This document shows positions 12,149 through 22,715 of a DNA stretch of 64,000 nucleotides, one piece after another; the stretch's first letter is position 1; every line of letters begins with the position of its first letter. The position numbers and the translations under genes were made by a program. Source of the DNA: Nicotiana tabacum (lineage: Eukaryota; Streptophyta; Magnoliopsida; Solanales; Solanaceae); the NCBI RefSeq assembly GCF_000715075.1, contig NC_134081.1, forward strand, positions 108,736,108 to 108,800,107. Reading direction: 5' to 3'. The notes under the pieces are model-generated. The model searched no databases and was not told the DNA's origin. It saw nothing but the letters and a program-made list of their open reading frames with translations.

Positions 12149-13023
12149 TTACGACGTCTCCGAGCTTTCCAGATCAACGGTCCTTGAGTCATCACTGAGT
12201 CTACAGAGCTCGACGATCGCCGTACTGGAGCTTATCCTCTGCCGATTATTTCTCCTGATATACTCCATTATCGCCGTGCATCCAGGCGCCGTCAGCCGAT
12301 CCGTTCGGTTCGCTTCCGTTCTCTGTATCTTAGCCGGCGTTCTCATTTTCGTTGATACAACAACGGCAGCTGCCTCGTCCCCGCTGTGTACCGCCACCGA
12401 CGGCGTTGTGTGGATTTTCTGGCTACATAATGAGCTTCCGTTATCGTCCTATAACCATAAACACTAAGTTTTTAAGTATTCAACCTCACGAAAAATGAAT
12501 ATAAAAAACTGAAATAACAAAAGCTAGAAAAATCTCATACATCTGAATGAAGATCCGCATCATATTCACGCATTCGCTTCAACGAAACATTCCGACGGCC
12601 TTTAGATGAATCTTCGCTGCTGGATGAACTAGCCGGCGGTGGAGGCGGCGTAGATGACCACGGCACAACTTGATCAATATCCTCTTCATCGTCAATTTCC
12701 TCATCTTCATCCTCTTCATCATCATTTTCTTCATCCTCCGTGGTACTTCCTTCATCGTTCACGCTTTCACTCTCCTCTACCTCGTCCCTGTGGTAGTATC
12801 CATCTACGCACCTCTCACATACGGAAACCGTCGGTCCAAGTTTCGGCCCGTCCGCCGACCAAGCCGTCGGCGATTGACACACGTGGCAGAGCAAAGACCT
12901 AGAATGCCTCGCCGCCAGAAAATTAGCCGAGTGAACCTTCGCATCACAGTCCCAACACAAACTCGCGTTGTCCGATTCACAGTACATCCTAGCCAATCCC
13001 TTACAAAGCTCACAGTTTTTCAT
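12149..13023 (-). CDS. B-box zinc finger protein, BBX28/BBX29-like (two exons)
   Basis: Plant B-box protein of about 260 residues, coded by exon 1 (13023-12541, 161 codons) and exon 2 (12448-12149, 99 codons plus TAA). The start is the first ATG, followed at once by the zinc finger. Residues 4-40 form a B-box with the C-x2-C, C and C-x2-C ligands and two histidines (KNCELCKGLARMYCESD, then CWDCDAKVHSANFLAARH). Residues 46-72 (CHVCQ to CERC) look like a partial second B-box. An acidic stretch (about 78-117) precedes a VVPWSS motif near residue 119, a serine-rich run and a basic KRMRE segment. This order matches Arabidopsis BBX28 and BBX29. BBX28 is known as a nuclear repressor of photomorphogenesis that interferes with HY5; the same role here is inferred from family only. 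It is the only intact protein gene I can support in the window. Confidence 0.9.
12449..12540 (-). other. Intron of the B-box gene (92 bp)
   Basis: The donor reads GAT|GTATGAG at 12541/12540 and the acceptor TTATAG|GAC at 12449/12448, both GT-AG. Splicing is in phase 0 and joins HSD to DDNGSS, similar to the SDDE-type motif of Arabidopsis BBX28. If the intron is retained, translation stops one codon past the donor (GTA TGA), giving a 162-residue protein. Confidence 0.85.
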
Positions 13024-13236
13024 CCTTTTCTATATTCTCTTAGACAAAGAAATCAGACAGAGAATTTAGGGGAGAGAAAAAGAGGAAGCCAATTGCAGAT
13101 GGAAACTGAAACCACCTTTACTTTAAACAAAAACCACAGAAACACCAAATTTTTTCTTAGAAACTACGGCGAGGGGTATAAATGTAAAGAATATGTGATA
13201 CGAGGAAGACCTAGGGATGCGGGATGTGTATGTATG

Positions 13237-13245
13237 TATATAAAA
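13237..13245 (-). promoter_or_regulatory. Probable TATA box of the B-box gene
   Basis: The minus strand reads TTTTATATA about 215 nt upstream of the ATG. A TATA box here predicts transcription start near 13205-13210 and a 5' UTR of about 185 nt. Inferred from motif and position only. Confidence 0.55.
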
Positions 13246-13370
13246 CGACAGCGTAAGGGGGAGAGGTGAATGGTGAGAAGGAGTGACAGGTGGTAGGTAC
13301 GTAAGGGAACAAAAGCTTTTTTCTTGTGGCTCGGGAAGAGATGTTTCCTTTGGTTTGTACAGGATATTTT

Positions 13371-13424
13371 TTGTTGACGTGGAGATTTAGAGTTGGAGGA
13401 AGATTCTGATTTGTTGACGTGGAG
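13371..13424. promoter_or_regulatory. Repeated TGACGTGG elements in the B-box promoter
   Basis: The 14-mer ttgttgacgtggag occurs twice, at 13371-13384 and 13411-13424, exactly 40 bp apart. Each carries TGACGTGG, an ACGT-core (C/G hybrid) site of the type bound by plant bZIP factors, overlapping a TTGAC W-box core. They lie about 350-400 bp upstream of the start codon. Confidence 0.55.
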
Positions 13425-13433
13425 TCATGGGGC

Positions 13434-13439
13434 CACGTG
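13434..13439. promoter_or_regulatory. G-box CACGTG (promoter of B-box gene)
   Basis: Perfect palindromic G-box in the context ggccacgtga, about 411 bp upstream of the ATG. G-boxes are bound by bZIP (HY5) and bHLH (PIF) factors. Confidence 0.6.
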
Positions 13440-13586
13440 AAATGCGCCTGAAACGAAGTACTGGAGAGAAATTTGAATTGGTTGGGTGCTATGTGGGCCC
13501 CACCTCAAATCACATCTTGGACAGCGTAGCTTTGGATTAATTATGTGCTAAGGTAAATGAAATCGTTTACAAGGTAAATGTTTTGC

Positions 13587-13592
13587 CACGTG
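13587..13592. promoter_or_regulatory. G-box CACGTG within a GCCACGTGTC ABRE-like context
   Basis: Second perfect G-box about 564 bp upstream of the ATG. Its flanks (GCCACGTGTC) also match ABA-response element contexts. Confidence 0.6.
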
Positions 13593-13783
13593 TCGATTTG
13601 TTGTAGACTTTTCATACGTCCAGATTCTCAGAATTTTAAATTTGTATGAAAGAAATTAGTCTGTAAGGGTCAATATGGTTAGTTGACATAAGGGGTGAAG
13701 GTCCAGAGATAAAGATAGTTGGTAATCGAATGTTTTGTTTTATACTAGACTAGTATATATGAATAGTGCGTACCACCTAATGA

Positions 13784-13789
13784 CACGTG
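13784..13789. promoter_or_regulatory. Third G-box, inside the Helitron 3' end
   Basis: Perfect CACGTG about 761 bp upstream of the B-box ATG. It lies about 30 bp inside the proposed Helitron terminus, so the transposon may have supplied it. Confidence 0.45.
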
Positions 13790-14196
13790 ATGGTTTAAAT
13801 ATTTATTTATATGAATGAATAATAAAATTTAATTAATGAAATTTTTTTATGTATAATAAAATAATAATCATCTAAATGTCGAAAAATATTATTACATTAG
13901 CATAATAAATGAATTCAAAATAAAAGAACATTATCAGAACTTACACAAATGATCAATTAGTCATATTAGTTAGATAATTATGTATTGTAGTTTAAAAGAA
14001 TTTAATGTGATGATATCTTATCGGACATTTTTTTGTAGACAATATTTTTTCATGTATGTTTTCTTCTAATGTTTTGGTTGCTTTGCCATAATGAGAACTA
14101 TTGTTGTCGATATTGATATCTTTCTTGAAAGTGTAACATATAGTTGTTCGTGTAAGAAAATATACTGTGATAAATATATTCCAATATTTAGGATAT

Positions 14197-15418
14197 TTAT
14201 CCGTGTGCTTTATTTATTATAAATAAAAATGTACTGAAATTATTTTCACACAAATTTAAAAGGACATTCTTTAGCTCCGGAAGACGAAAGTTAAATTCGG
14301 GGATAAACACATACTTAAAAGTATATTGACCAGTATTATAATCCTTGCATGTATGTATAACGTTATTGTCAAAACTTCTATATACCATCCGTGTACTATT
14401 ACATAAGCTATTCGGCAACTTTAAGTTTTTCAGTAGCATGGCATGCATATTTTTCTTCAAAATCAACCTATATGCAATGAAAGATCAATTTTTAACTTAG
14501 TCTAGTATATATACGGTGACACTAATATTTGTAAAAAATAATGAACTTGACAACATCTACCATTTGGTATTAAAATATTTAAGTATTTTTCTTGGTAGTA
14601 ATTATTGGTATCATCTTTTTTTGAGTCAAAAATTAAAAAATATTTTATTTTTACCATAAAACTTAGCAATTAATCTTTTATGTAGTTGATTGACATATTC
14701 ATTTCTGCTAGCTAATATAACCCTTTAATTTCTCTAATACAGTTTGCACAAATTACATTTTAATCTAATGTTGGAAATATTTTCTTTATTAAATGCATTA
14801 CTATTAGTGTTGAGGTTGATAACCAAATGTTTTGGAAGAACCAAATCATTTTTATAGGATGTTCTTTTTCATTTCCGACACGAAGTAGGAAGTCACTTAA
14901 TGCTGGATCTTTTCTTATTTTTATATTTCTTGTCAGTTGAATCTTTTCCATTTGAGACCATAAGTATATTTTTGTCAAGCTAGCTTTTACGGTCTCGGCT
15001 TTCGTCGATTTTGGAACTACTGGTTGTACTTGATAGAAATCACCTCCCAAATCATTACTTTTCCATCAAATGGTTCATTGATATCCAACGTATCTCTAAA
15101 ACTCCGGTCAATTGTTTCAAGCATTTGACGCTTAGCCATATGCGCTTCATCACATATTATCAATTTTGATTTTTTTTTATAAATTTAGCACAATTGCTCT
15201 GGTTTGATATATTTGTAATGGTTATTTTAGTTGTTTGAAAAGGTATATCAAATCTAAAATGAGTTGTATGACCTCGTAATAAAATCGTTGCTGGTACACC
15301 ACTTGTTATTCTTGAAAACAGTATCATACCTTTTGATCTAACATTTGCAAATAATGTATGACATAGGAAATATTATTTTGATTCCGCCAGATGCATCTAC
15401 AAAGGATAATCTCGCTAT
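14197..15418 (-). pseudogene. Helitron Pif1-like helicase fragments
   Basis: Minus-strand relic of the SF1 (Pif1-type) helicase domain of a Helitron Rep/helicase protein, which would unwind DNA during rolling-circle transposition. The frame at 14760-15050 starts GGDFYQVQPVVPKSTKAE, matching the conserved GGDFRQxLPVxP motif, and continues with FLLRVGN. The frame at 14197-14466 holds AMLLKNLKLPNSLCNSTRM and, at its end, FLFIINKAHG, relics of the C-terminal 'RNLN...GLCNGTR' and 'AMTINKSQGQ' motifs. Farther upstream (about 15370-15418) FVDASGGIK looks like a ruined Walker A (FVDGPGGTGKT). Stops and frame changes separate the pieces, so it cannot act. The Athila insertion truncates it. Confidence 0.75.
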
Positions 15419-15420
15419 AT

Positions 15421-16967
15421 TGATCATGTCCAAAGCACACCTCAATAGAGATATGAAACAGTCGTATGCAATACTAAATACCCAACTAGGAGTCGGGGTC
15501 GAATCCTCTGGGAGCTAAGATGAGAGTTAGGGGTATATATTTCAAATGAGCAATTGGAGTATCTAGATTGCACTTTCACAACAAGGATTTGTTTTATAAT
15601 TATACGGTTAATCTAATAATAGCAAAATAAATAAAATAGACTAGAGATAATTATTTTTAAGGTTTTTCCAAATGGGTAAAAGGCCTAGGGCTGTGACCAT
15701 AACCCATGTGTTTGCCTAATGGGATAAAAATGTTAATATTTGTTTTGTTGATTGGGGTGTATTATAACTCTCAACTCGACATTACCCACTTAATATCTCT
15801 CGATCAGAGAGTGATTTTGCGCAATTTGGCTTTCTCAAGACCAAATGGGTATCATCCCAAAACAATTGATAATAGCTCAAGTCAGGTTATTACTATCTCT
15901 AGGTTGAACCCTTTAATTTAGTTAATCAATCTCTCAATTGACCCAATTCCTTGTTAGCTAAGTTATACTAAATTAGGTCCCTCTTTCTCAAGTAGAGACT
16001 AAGTCAAATAGGCATGAACTAATGTTTGCAATCATTAATTCTATAATTAAAGCATGAACCAAGCTAAATAATCAACACTCAATCGTAAACAAGATTTAAA
16101 TGGGATACCCATAAAGTTTACACACTAGGGTTAGGTCACAACCCTAGTAAAGGTCTAGCTACTCATAATGAGTTTTGAAGAAAATAAGGAAGAAAAACTA
16201 ATTAAACTCATAATGAAAGCTTGAAATGATTAAATCTAATGTAAATACACCAAAGTAATGTAAAACTTCCTAAAGTAGTAAAGAAAAACGGCTACAACAG
16301 CTTCATATGTTCAAACTTGACCTAATTTTGTGAAACTCATCTATTTATACAAGGCTGAAAATCTCAAACAAAAATATCCATCGGGAGGTTCTGCGGCCGC
16401 ACAATTCCATGTGCGGTCCAAAGATTTCTTCATCTAGTAGGAAATGGAGTTATGCGGCTGCATTTTTTGAACTGCGGTCGCGAAGCAATCTTCCGCGAAC
16501 GCACATTTCTGGGCTGCGGCCGTAAGGCAACTCTTCTGCGGCCGTACAATTCTTGTGCGATCCGCAATTCACAGAGGCTTATACACTTTGTCTTTTTGCA
16601 TACTCTATGATCTTTGACTCTTAGACCAGTTTTTCAGCCGCATAACTCATGTGCGGTCCGCACTTTGCGCAAAGTTCTACTAAACTTCTCTCCTTGGTTT
16701 GCGACCGCAGGTGAAATTCTGCGGTCCGCAATTTTTTTTGCGGCCGTAGAATTCCTTATGCGGACCGTATATTTGTGCTTCTGCGCCCTTTATTGCCCTG
16801 TACCTCAAAATACACCTTTTTGAGTCAGATTTCATCTCGGGGGACTAAACTTCCAGCTTTTCTGTAATTTTGTACAATTTCATTAGTTTCGGGAACATAG
16901 TTCAACGCTTTTGGACTAAAACAGAAGCTAAAAGGCGCTAATAAGCAATCAAAATCCACACTTATCA
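15421..16967 (-). repeat. 3' LTR of the Athila-like element (1,547 bp)
   Basis: Minus strand starts TGATAAGTGTGG and ends GGACATGATCA, giving TGAT...ATCA termini. Its outer end (15421-15487) matches 45050-45117, the remnant of the partner LTR. A cluster of CG-rich words (TGCGGCCGCA, TGCGGTCCGCA) lies at 16391-16760. The frames at 15706-15921 and 16614-16823 are not genes. Confidence 0.8.
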
Positions 16968-16982
16968 ATTCCCCCTAACTTA
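16968..16982 (-). promoter_or_regulatory. Polypurine tract of the Athila-like element
   Basis: The minus strand reads AAGTTAGGGGGAATT directly before the 3' LTR start. This is the plus-strand primer for reverse transcription. Confidence 0.75.
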
Positions 16983-18705
16983 AGTCTTTGCTTGTCCTCA
17001 AGCAAATAAATTAATTCCCACCTTCAAAAGTTAAGGGTCATTTCAGCGAGTTAAATGTGAGCCATCCACACATCAATTAGGACCAACAATTACCTTCTCT
17101 ACTCATCTATTATCAACAAGGAGACAAGTTAAACATTCATGCACGTATAGTTCTAATGTGATATTTGAGCTTCAAGAATTGACTGTACTCATCAATGACT
17201 CTTGCTCTATCATGTAGGTCATGGTGGACTCAAACTCTTCCTCCTTTACTTTCCAATTGCCTAGCTCACTTAAGAAATTTAGTATTCAATCCGAAGATTT
17301 ATGAAAGGTTCACTCATCTCTCTCAAAAGAATGTCACAAGTACGACTTCAAGTACCATAGGCTTGCCCCACATGTAGATCATCACTAATATAAGCTCACC
17401 CGGCTTAAAATCAAGTAAGACTTCTTTCGGGATGTAATGAAGGCTTTTGGATTAGGGTTGGATACAATATGGGTGAGTGATTACACCTTTCTTAAGCACT
17501 CCATTTTCTACTTCTCGGCTCACACTTTGACAATTCTTTGAGGCACTTTCTTTTCCTTGGGGGATTAGAGAGACTTAACTTCACTCTTTCTTAATCCTTA
17601 CATTCGTTTTCTCCATCTTTGATTTTTTTCATGTTTGGGATCATTACCTGTCTTTGAATCCTTTCAACTCTTCCCCCTATTCATTTTTGTTTTTGTATTT
17701 TTCTTTTTGTTCTTTTCTTGCCTTTCCTTTTCATAATTTCTTTTCTATTTTTGTGCCTTGATATCTCTTTCAAGTTCCTCGTCTCTCCCCCCAAACTTAT
17801 GTTTTTAGCCATTTGTTATAAAAGAGTGCTAAGGAAAGCTCGGGTGCCAAGAGAGGGTCACGACAAAACATGTAAAGGCTTGTAACATGGTTATCAAACA
17901 AGAAAGGCTAGAGGCTCAAAGGGGTTGACTAGGGATAATGACATTGGTTAGCAATAGAAAACTCAAACGGGCCAAGGAGGGCCTACAATCATTTTTCAAA
18001 CCAAGCAAACTTAGGATTTCGCCTTGAAACATATTCGGGGCAAGTTCTAGACCCTTCGCACGGATATTTGGACTAGCAACAATTCATCTCACCCCTCACG
18101 CAACCGGATTGTTAAAGAGGACAGAGTCAAGGGCCCACAACGACCACATTCAAGTTTAAAAAATCATTATGGTCTAATTAAACCACTCGATGATTGCCAA
18201 AGTCAACACAAGAGTCACAAAGTCACTAACTAGAGCTATTTCTTTTAGAAACTTTGTTTCTAACCATAAGCACATAGTTAAGTGTGTTGGTACCAATTGA
18301 AGTATGTTTGACTCTTCAAGCATGACTTAATTAGGTCTTTTTATTTATTACTACTATTATTATTACCTAAACACCAAAAACAAACTCATTCCCTTAAGAA
18401 GGTTGTTACGCCATCCGTCGTTGGGACGGGTCACCCGGTTCACACAACAACTACCTTTGGAAAGAACCGTGGTATTAAGAAAACCAAAGGCTTATTATCT
18501 ACTAAAACATAAAAAGAAGCTTACTAAATCAAACAAAGAAGCTACTAAATCAAATAAAGAACAAATAAAGAAACAAAAAATAAAGAAGCTACTAAGCAAA
18601 AACTACTGAAGATAGAATGAATATACATAATGAGAGAAAGAGAGAGAATATATACATAATAAGAAAAAGAGAATAATATCAAGTTATTATAGGCCAATTG
18701 TCTCA
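16983..18705 (-). other. 3' untranslated region of the Athila-like element
   Basis: Non-coding DNA between the env-like ORF and the polypurine tract. Short frames such as 17195-17377 and 18403-18609 lack domains. Nothing else is recognised apart from the SINE at its right. Confidence 0.55.
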
Positions 18706-18818
18706 GACAACAACAACAACAACATACCCAGTATTATCCCATATCGTAGGGTCTGGGGAGGGTAGTGTGTACGCAGACCTTACCCCTACCTTATGAGGAT
18801 AGAGAGATTGTTTCCAAT
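18706..18818 (-). mobile_element. SINE fragment with perfect 15-bp target duplication
   Basis: Minus-strand short interspersed element of the common Solanaceae type, containing GGGGTAAGGTCTGCGTACAC and CCTCCCCAGACCC and ending in GTTGTTGTTGTTGTT. It is flanked by the perfect direct repeat aggccaattgtctca (18691-18705 and 18819-18833), a target-site duplication from LINE-type insertion. At 113 bp it is probably 5'-truncated. It interrupts the Athila 3' UTR. The family may be Au- or TS-like; I cannot decide by eye. Confidence 0.85.
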
Positions 18819-18945
18819 AGGCCAATTGTCTCACAATGCATCAAATATGATCAATAAACTCCACCCCACCCGAATAAAGATAAGCATTGTCCCCAATACT
18901 TAACAAAATAAGATTAAAAGAGGGGGAAAGAGTGAAGAAAACTCC

Positions 18946-20898
18946 CTATGTCTCCTTGGACATCTCTGTGTCGCCAGCAATGTCACCACCCTCAGTCTCA
19001 TCCAACTGAATCTCATCATCCTCAACTCCGGGTGTGTCTGGGTTGGTGAATATCCGGTGCACTGCCTCGGCAGTGTCGACAGCAAGGTCTGGCTCCTCAG
19101 ACTGGACAGTTGGCGCCACCGGTGCTGTTGGTGTTGTAGGATCTATGCCTGAATGGTGTGGGTCAATCAGTATATAAAATGGTAGATCTCCAGATGTAGC
19201 AAGCCTGATCACCCGTCTTCGAAGCTTGTCCACTGATTTCTTGCTGGCCTGGGACTTTCTCATCTTCTTTACTTTTATCCCCAGCTCTTCAATCACTGAC
19301 CCGTGTTGCACCAAGGTCGCCCCCGATCTCATCCAACTGAATCTTCTTCAATGTCTCCTTAACTGTCAGGGGAAACTGAGGTGCCTGAGTGGTAGACTGT
19401 GCTGCAATAATACTGGATAAGTCAGACAGTTTTGCAGTTGTTGTCTGCATCTAGTTGTTGAGGCTTACCAATGTATGGGAGACTCACAGCACAGAAAGTG
19501 GGGCAATAGGCATGGGCACCGACTTTAAAGCTGAAATGGAAGTTGTAGCAGGAGCTGCTGAAGGGGCTGTGGATGATTGCGAAGGCATAACTGCGGCACT
19601 GGAGTTAGGCTCGACCGAAGTGGATGGAACAACAACTGCATCAACATCTACCATGGCTGGCAAGTCATATTGTCCTGCAGTGGTAGGAGGCTAAACTTTC
19701 TTCGTCGGGTTGTTCGCATCCATCAGTGAATACCAAGTAAAAGGCTTCTTCGGCCTCACCTTTGTGTCATAATCCTTTGGCTCTACCCTTGCATTTGTGA
19801 GGTATTCTGTGATATTGTTGGGATATGGATAGGATGAGTCATCTTGCCGAGCAATTACTGAGATGCTGGACGACATCACGGCCCTCACATTGATAAGGTA
19901 CCTAGCCATAATAGAAGCAACTAAGACTGCCCGAGGAATCAGAAGGTAAGTCTTATTCTGAGATGGGTCCAATCTGCTGCAGACAAAGGTTTGCCACCCT
20001 TTCGCCTCAAAACTCAACGTGCTCCTGTGGATAGGAACCCGACCGGTAATCCATGGTGGTGGTGGCCCTGATGCTGCTAGAATCTCTACTAACCAAGGCC
20101 ATACTTCATCTCCTATCTCAAGCTTCTCCAAATATTCCTTTGGATCAACATCTTCAAAACCCAAGTATGTGTTGAGTATATGCTTATCAAATCTCACTTT
20201 GATGTTACGCACTTTGGTGACCTTTGTCCCCTTCTTGATATGCGCCATATTGGCGTAGAATTTATGGACAAGGTACTATTTGGCATCCACGACATTCTGA
20301 GTGAACCACATCCACCCCTTGTGTTCCTTGAACTGTCTCAACACTACCGGGTTGTACCTCTCCAAATCTTTCAGCTGAAACTGTTGGTCAAGAGTAAGCG
20401 ACCTCACTGGCCACCATGTACGAAAGTTGATAAAGGTGGCCAAGCTGACAAAACGGTCCTCCCAGACTTCTTTCTTCTTTGACCTTTCAAGGCCGACAAC
20501 TGTAGCATCACCCCCTCTACCATCATCGGGGATATGTTGAACTGGTGTATCTTGTGCCTCAGGAACAGGTGTAGCCGATAGCTTAGAAGCCTGAATAGCA
20601 CTTTCCTATACCTCAGAAGTGCTGTGTGATGAGGATGACTTGTCCCCGAGTTGGTATCTTCCTTATGGCCTTGAGTGTACGGTCATCTGCTCTTGAATAG
20701 AGGTTGAGTTGCCCTCTGATGCTTCCCTATACGGGACATAAGAGCTCGTCTCAGAGAGATCTGCACCTCTCCCTCTGCCGGTTGTCGCTTTCTTTGTTAT
20801 TATTATTTGTTGACCGAGGGGTAAGGTACTCTTCCTCGACCCCTAGAAGGTTCACCCCTCCTTTTAGAAGTATCTCTTTTGCCTCTAGATCGAACCAT
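18946..20898 (-). pseudogene. Env-like / 'putative plant transposon protein' ORF of Athila
   Basis: Third ORF of the Athila-like element, downstream of pol and in the same sense. A start at 20898 gives MVRSRGKRDTSKRRGE. The best block is 20248-19691 (185 residues): HIKKGTKVTKVRNIKVRFDK, then LNTYLGFEDV, WPWLVEILAA, FEAKGWQTFVCSRLDPSQN, LIPRAVLVASI and PKKPFTWYSL. I recognise this as the 'putative plant transposon protein' type common in Solanaceae. An acidic, proline/threonine-rich tail follows (19332-18946). Stop codons occur, for example at VDAK*YLVH near 20270, and the tail changes frame, so it is a pseudogene. Such ORFs have been called env-like by position only. No signal peptide or membrane segment is evident. 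Confidence 0.7.
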
Positions 20899-21762
20899 TA
20901 TCTGTATCAAGCAAAGGCGATTGTTAGTTACAATTCAATGTTCACACGTACAAGTAGATATGCAAGTATACACCAAGAAATATAGTTAGGTTAATAGTTA
21001 AAGCATGCTTGAAGCAGAAGGATATGTGGTCCGCAAAATTTTTTTGCGACCATAAATGATGCCTTGCGGACTGCAAAAATTTGTTTTGCGGCCGCACATT
21101 TGAATCCCAAAAGGTGCCAACTCTCTGATGACAGAGAATTGGCTGATGTGCGACCGCAACCTATTTTCTGTGATTCGCACAATTAAACATGCGGCCGCAC
21201 AATTGCGTCAAAAAGTGTTGACTCTCTGATGACAGTAAAAGGGCTGTCTTGCGGCCGCGATGGAAATCTGTTGTTTGCACGTTATATATAGTGGCCGCAG
21301 ATCCCTTCTTTCACTATGTTGTTCTAAAAACACTATCTGCGGGACTGCACAATTTCAGGTGCGTCCGCAGAAGTCAAAAACTGCAAACAATTAGTTTTTA
21401 TCTAGGTTTTGTAATTTTGTGCAAATTTTGACATGGCAACAATATAGAGGCATGAAAATATGTTGACCCGGTCCCCATAGAACATGTATTAGTTAACCCA
21501 CTACATATTTACCCCTACATAAATGCACAATTGAATTCTATTGACAAATGGACTAAAAATGACTAAAGGTTTACAAATTAAAAGAAAAGGATTAACAAGA
21601 AATTGAAGCATACCAGATGAATAAGTTTGATGCGTGACTGATCAAAAATGTTGTGTGTGTGTGGACAGATAGATTCACCATGAAATTGCCCGAGAGTATT
21701 GTTTTTGTGCTTGAAGAGGGAAAGTAAAATATTGTAGAGTAGCCTCTATTCCTCTATTTATA
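20899..21762 (-). other. Athila untranslated region upstream of the env-like ORF
   Basis: Non-coding stretch of the Athila element between pol and the env-like ORF. It is interrupted at 21763 by the gag-only element and resumes at 27437. The block 21031-21370 is dense in CG-rich words such as TGCGGCCGCACA. No gene is seen. Confidence 0.6.
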
Positions 21763-21836
21763 TGTAACGACCCGACTAGTCGTTTTGAAAATTGACGTCC
21801 CCTTCAGCACCTTAAGGTCCCGAGCAGCTTTGTAAA

Positions 21837-22315
21837 GCACGAAGGGTGATGCCGTGCCATTTGAGAGTGTAAAGCACGAAGGGTGATGCCGTTCCATTTC
21901 AATTATATTATCCTATGAGGATGATAGTAAAAGTACGAAGGGTGATGTCCTGCCATTACTTTTATATTATCATATGTTCATGGCACGAAGGGTGTTTCCG
22001 TGCAGGCAAGGATAAGAAACATACATTATATTGTGATATCTTTTCGTTGTGTATGCATCCATGCCTTTATCTTGAGATGTTATTGTGCACCTATGTTTTC
22101 TATGTGACTTGTAGTCATTGTTGCTTCCTATGTGCCTCCCACTTTAATTCTTTTATTGTTATTTGTATTTCTCCCACCTAGTTGGTACTGTTATATGTAT
22201 TCTCGTTGAGAAAGAAATAAATGCACGAAGGGTGTTGTCGTGCCAATTGATTTGATCTACATATATATATATATTGGGTGAGAATGAGACAAATGCATGA
22301 AGGTATTGTCGTGCC
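21837..22315 (+). repeat. Six dispersed GCACGAAGGGTG...CGTGC hairpin words in the LTR
   Basis: Related words lie at 21837-21858, 21874-21895, 21933-21954, 21982-22003, 22223-22244 and 22295-22315. The best copies can pair GGCACG or GCACG with CGTGCC across a loop of about 10 nt that contains AAGGGTG. Less perfect copies keep the loop word. More copies stand at about 28325-28405 and 28615-28640. Confidence 0.75.
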
Positions 22316-22382
22316 ATTTGATGTGATATATTGAATATATTTCTCACACCAGGAAAGTTAAATGAGATGCCACATGGTGACT

Positions 22383-22715
22383 TTTATTTGAAAGAATTAT
22401 ATTCAAAAGATATTTATTTGAAAGAATTATATTTGAAAGATATTTACTTGAAAGAATTATATTTGAAAGATATTTACTTGAAAGAAGGAAAGTTAAATGA
22501 GATGTCACATGGTGACTTTTCCTTGAAAGGATTATATTCGAAAGGTATTTACTTGAAAGAATTATATTCGAAATATATTACTTGAAAGAATTATATTCGA
22601 AAGGTATTTACTTGAAAGAACTATATTCGAAAGATATTTACTTGAAAGAATTATATTTGAAAGATATTTATTTGAAAGAATTATATTCGTAAGATATTTA
22701 TTTGAAGAAAGTATA
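22383..22715 (+). repeat. 30-bp minisatellite inside the LTR (copy 1)
   Basis: Tandem units of about 30 bp of the form TACTTGAAAGAATTATATTC + GAAAGATATT, with variants. Because the unit is a multiple of three it keeps a frame open (repeating YLKELYSKDI), but the sequence lies inside an LTR and is not a gene. The same repeat occurs at 28863-29062 and 31745-31950. Confidence 0.85.

Larger units (their letters stand above)
13750..15420 (-). mobile_element. Helitron relic with Pif1-like helicase
   Basis: Minus-strand fragment of a plant Helitron (rolling-circle transposon). It holds two helicase blocks (14760-15050 and 14197-14466) and an upstream Walker A relic. Its probable 3' end is the minus-strand word ATATATACTAG ending at 13750, followed by T. 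This fits the Helitron rule of CTAG next to a host T, and a weak hairpin (TAGGTGGTACGCACTA) stands just before it. The Athila LTR interrupts the upstream side at 15421, and the rest of the helicase does not reappear beyond 45117, so it was lost. No 5' terminus or Rep domain is visible. Confidence 0.6.

Noticed and set aside
12670..13269. 199-codon plus-strand frame over the B-box gene
   Set aside because: It is antisense to exon 1 and the promoter, has no domain, and is explained by the composition of the acidic (GAA/GAT) stretch on the other strand.
14500..14512. Second CTAG-ending word resembling a Helitron terminus
   Set aside because: Helicase codons continue on the far side (14197-14466), so it would cut the element; no hairpin was found before it. 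Kept only as a remark.
22331..22585. Repeating YLKELYSKDI frame, also at 28811-29080 and 31697-31966
   Set aside because: The 30-bp LTR minisatellite keeps any frame open; it lies in non-coding LTR and continues past LTR landmarks.
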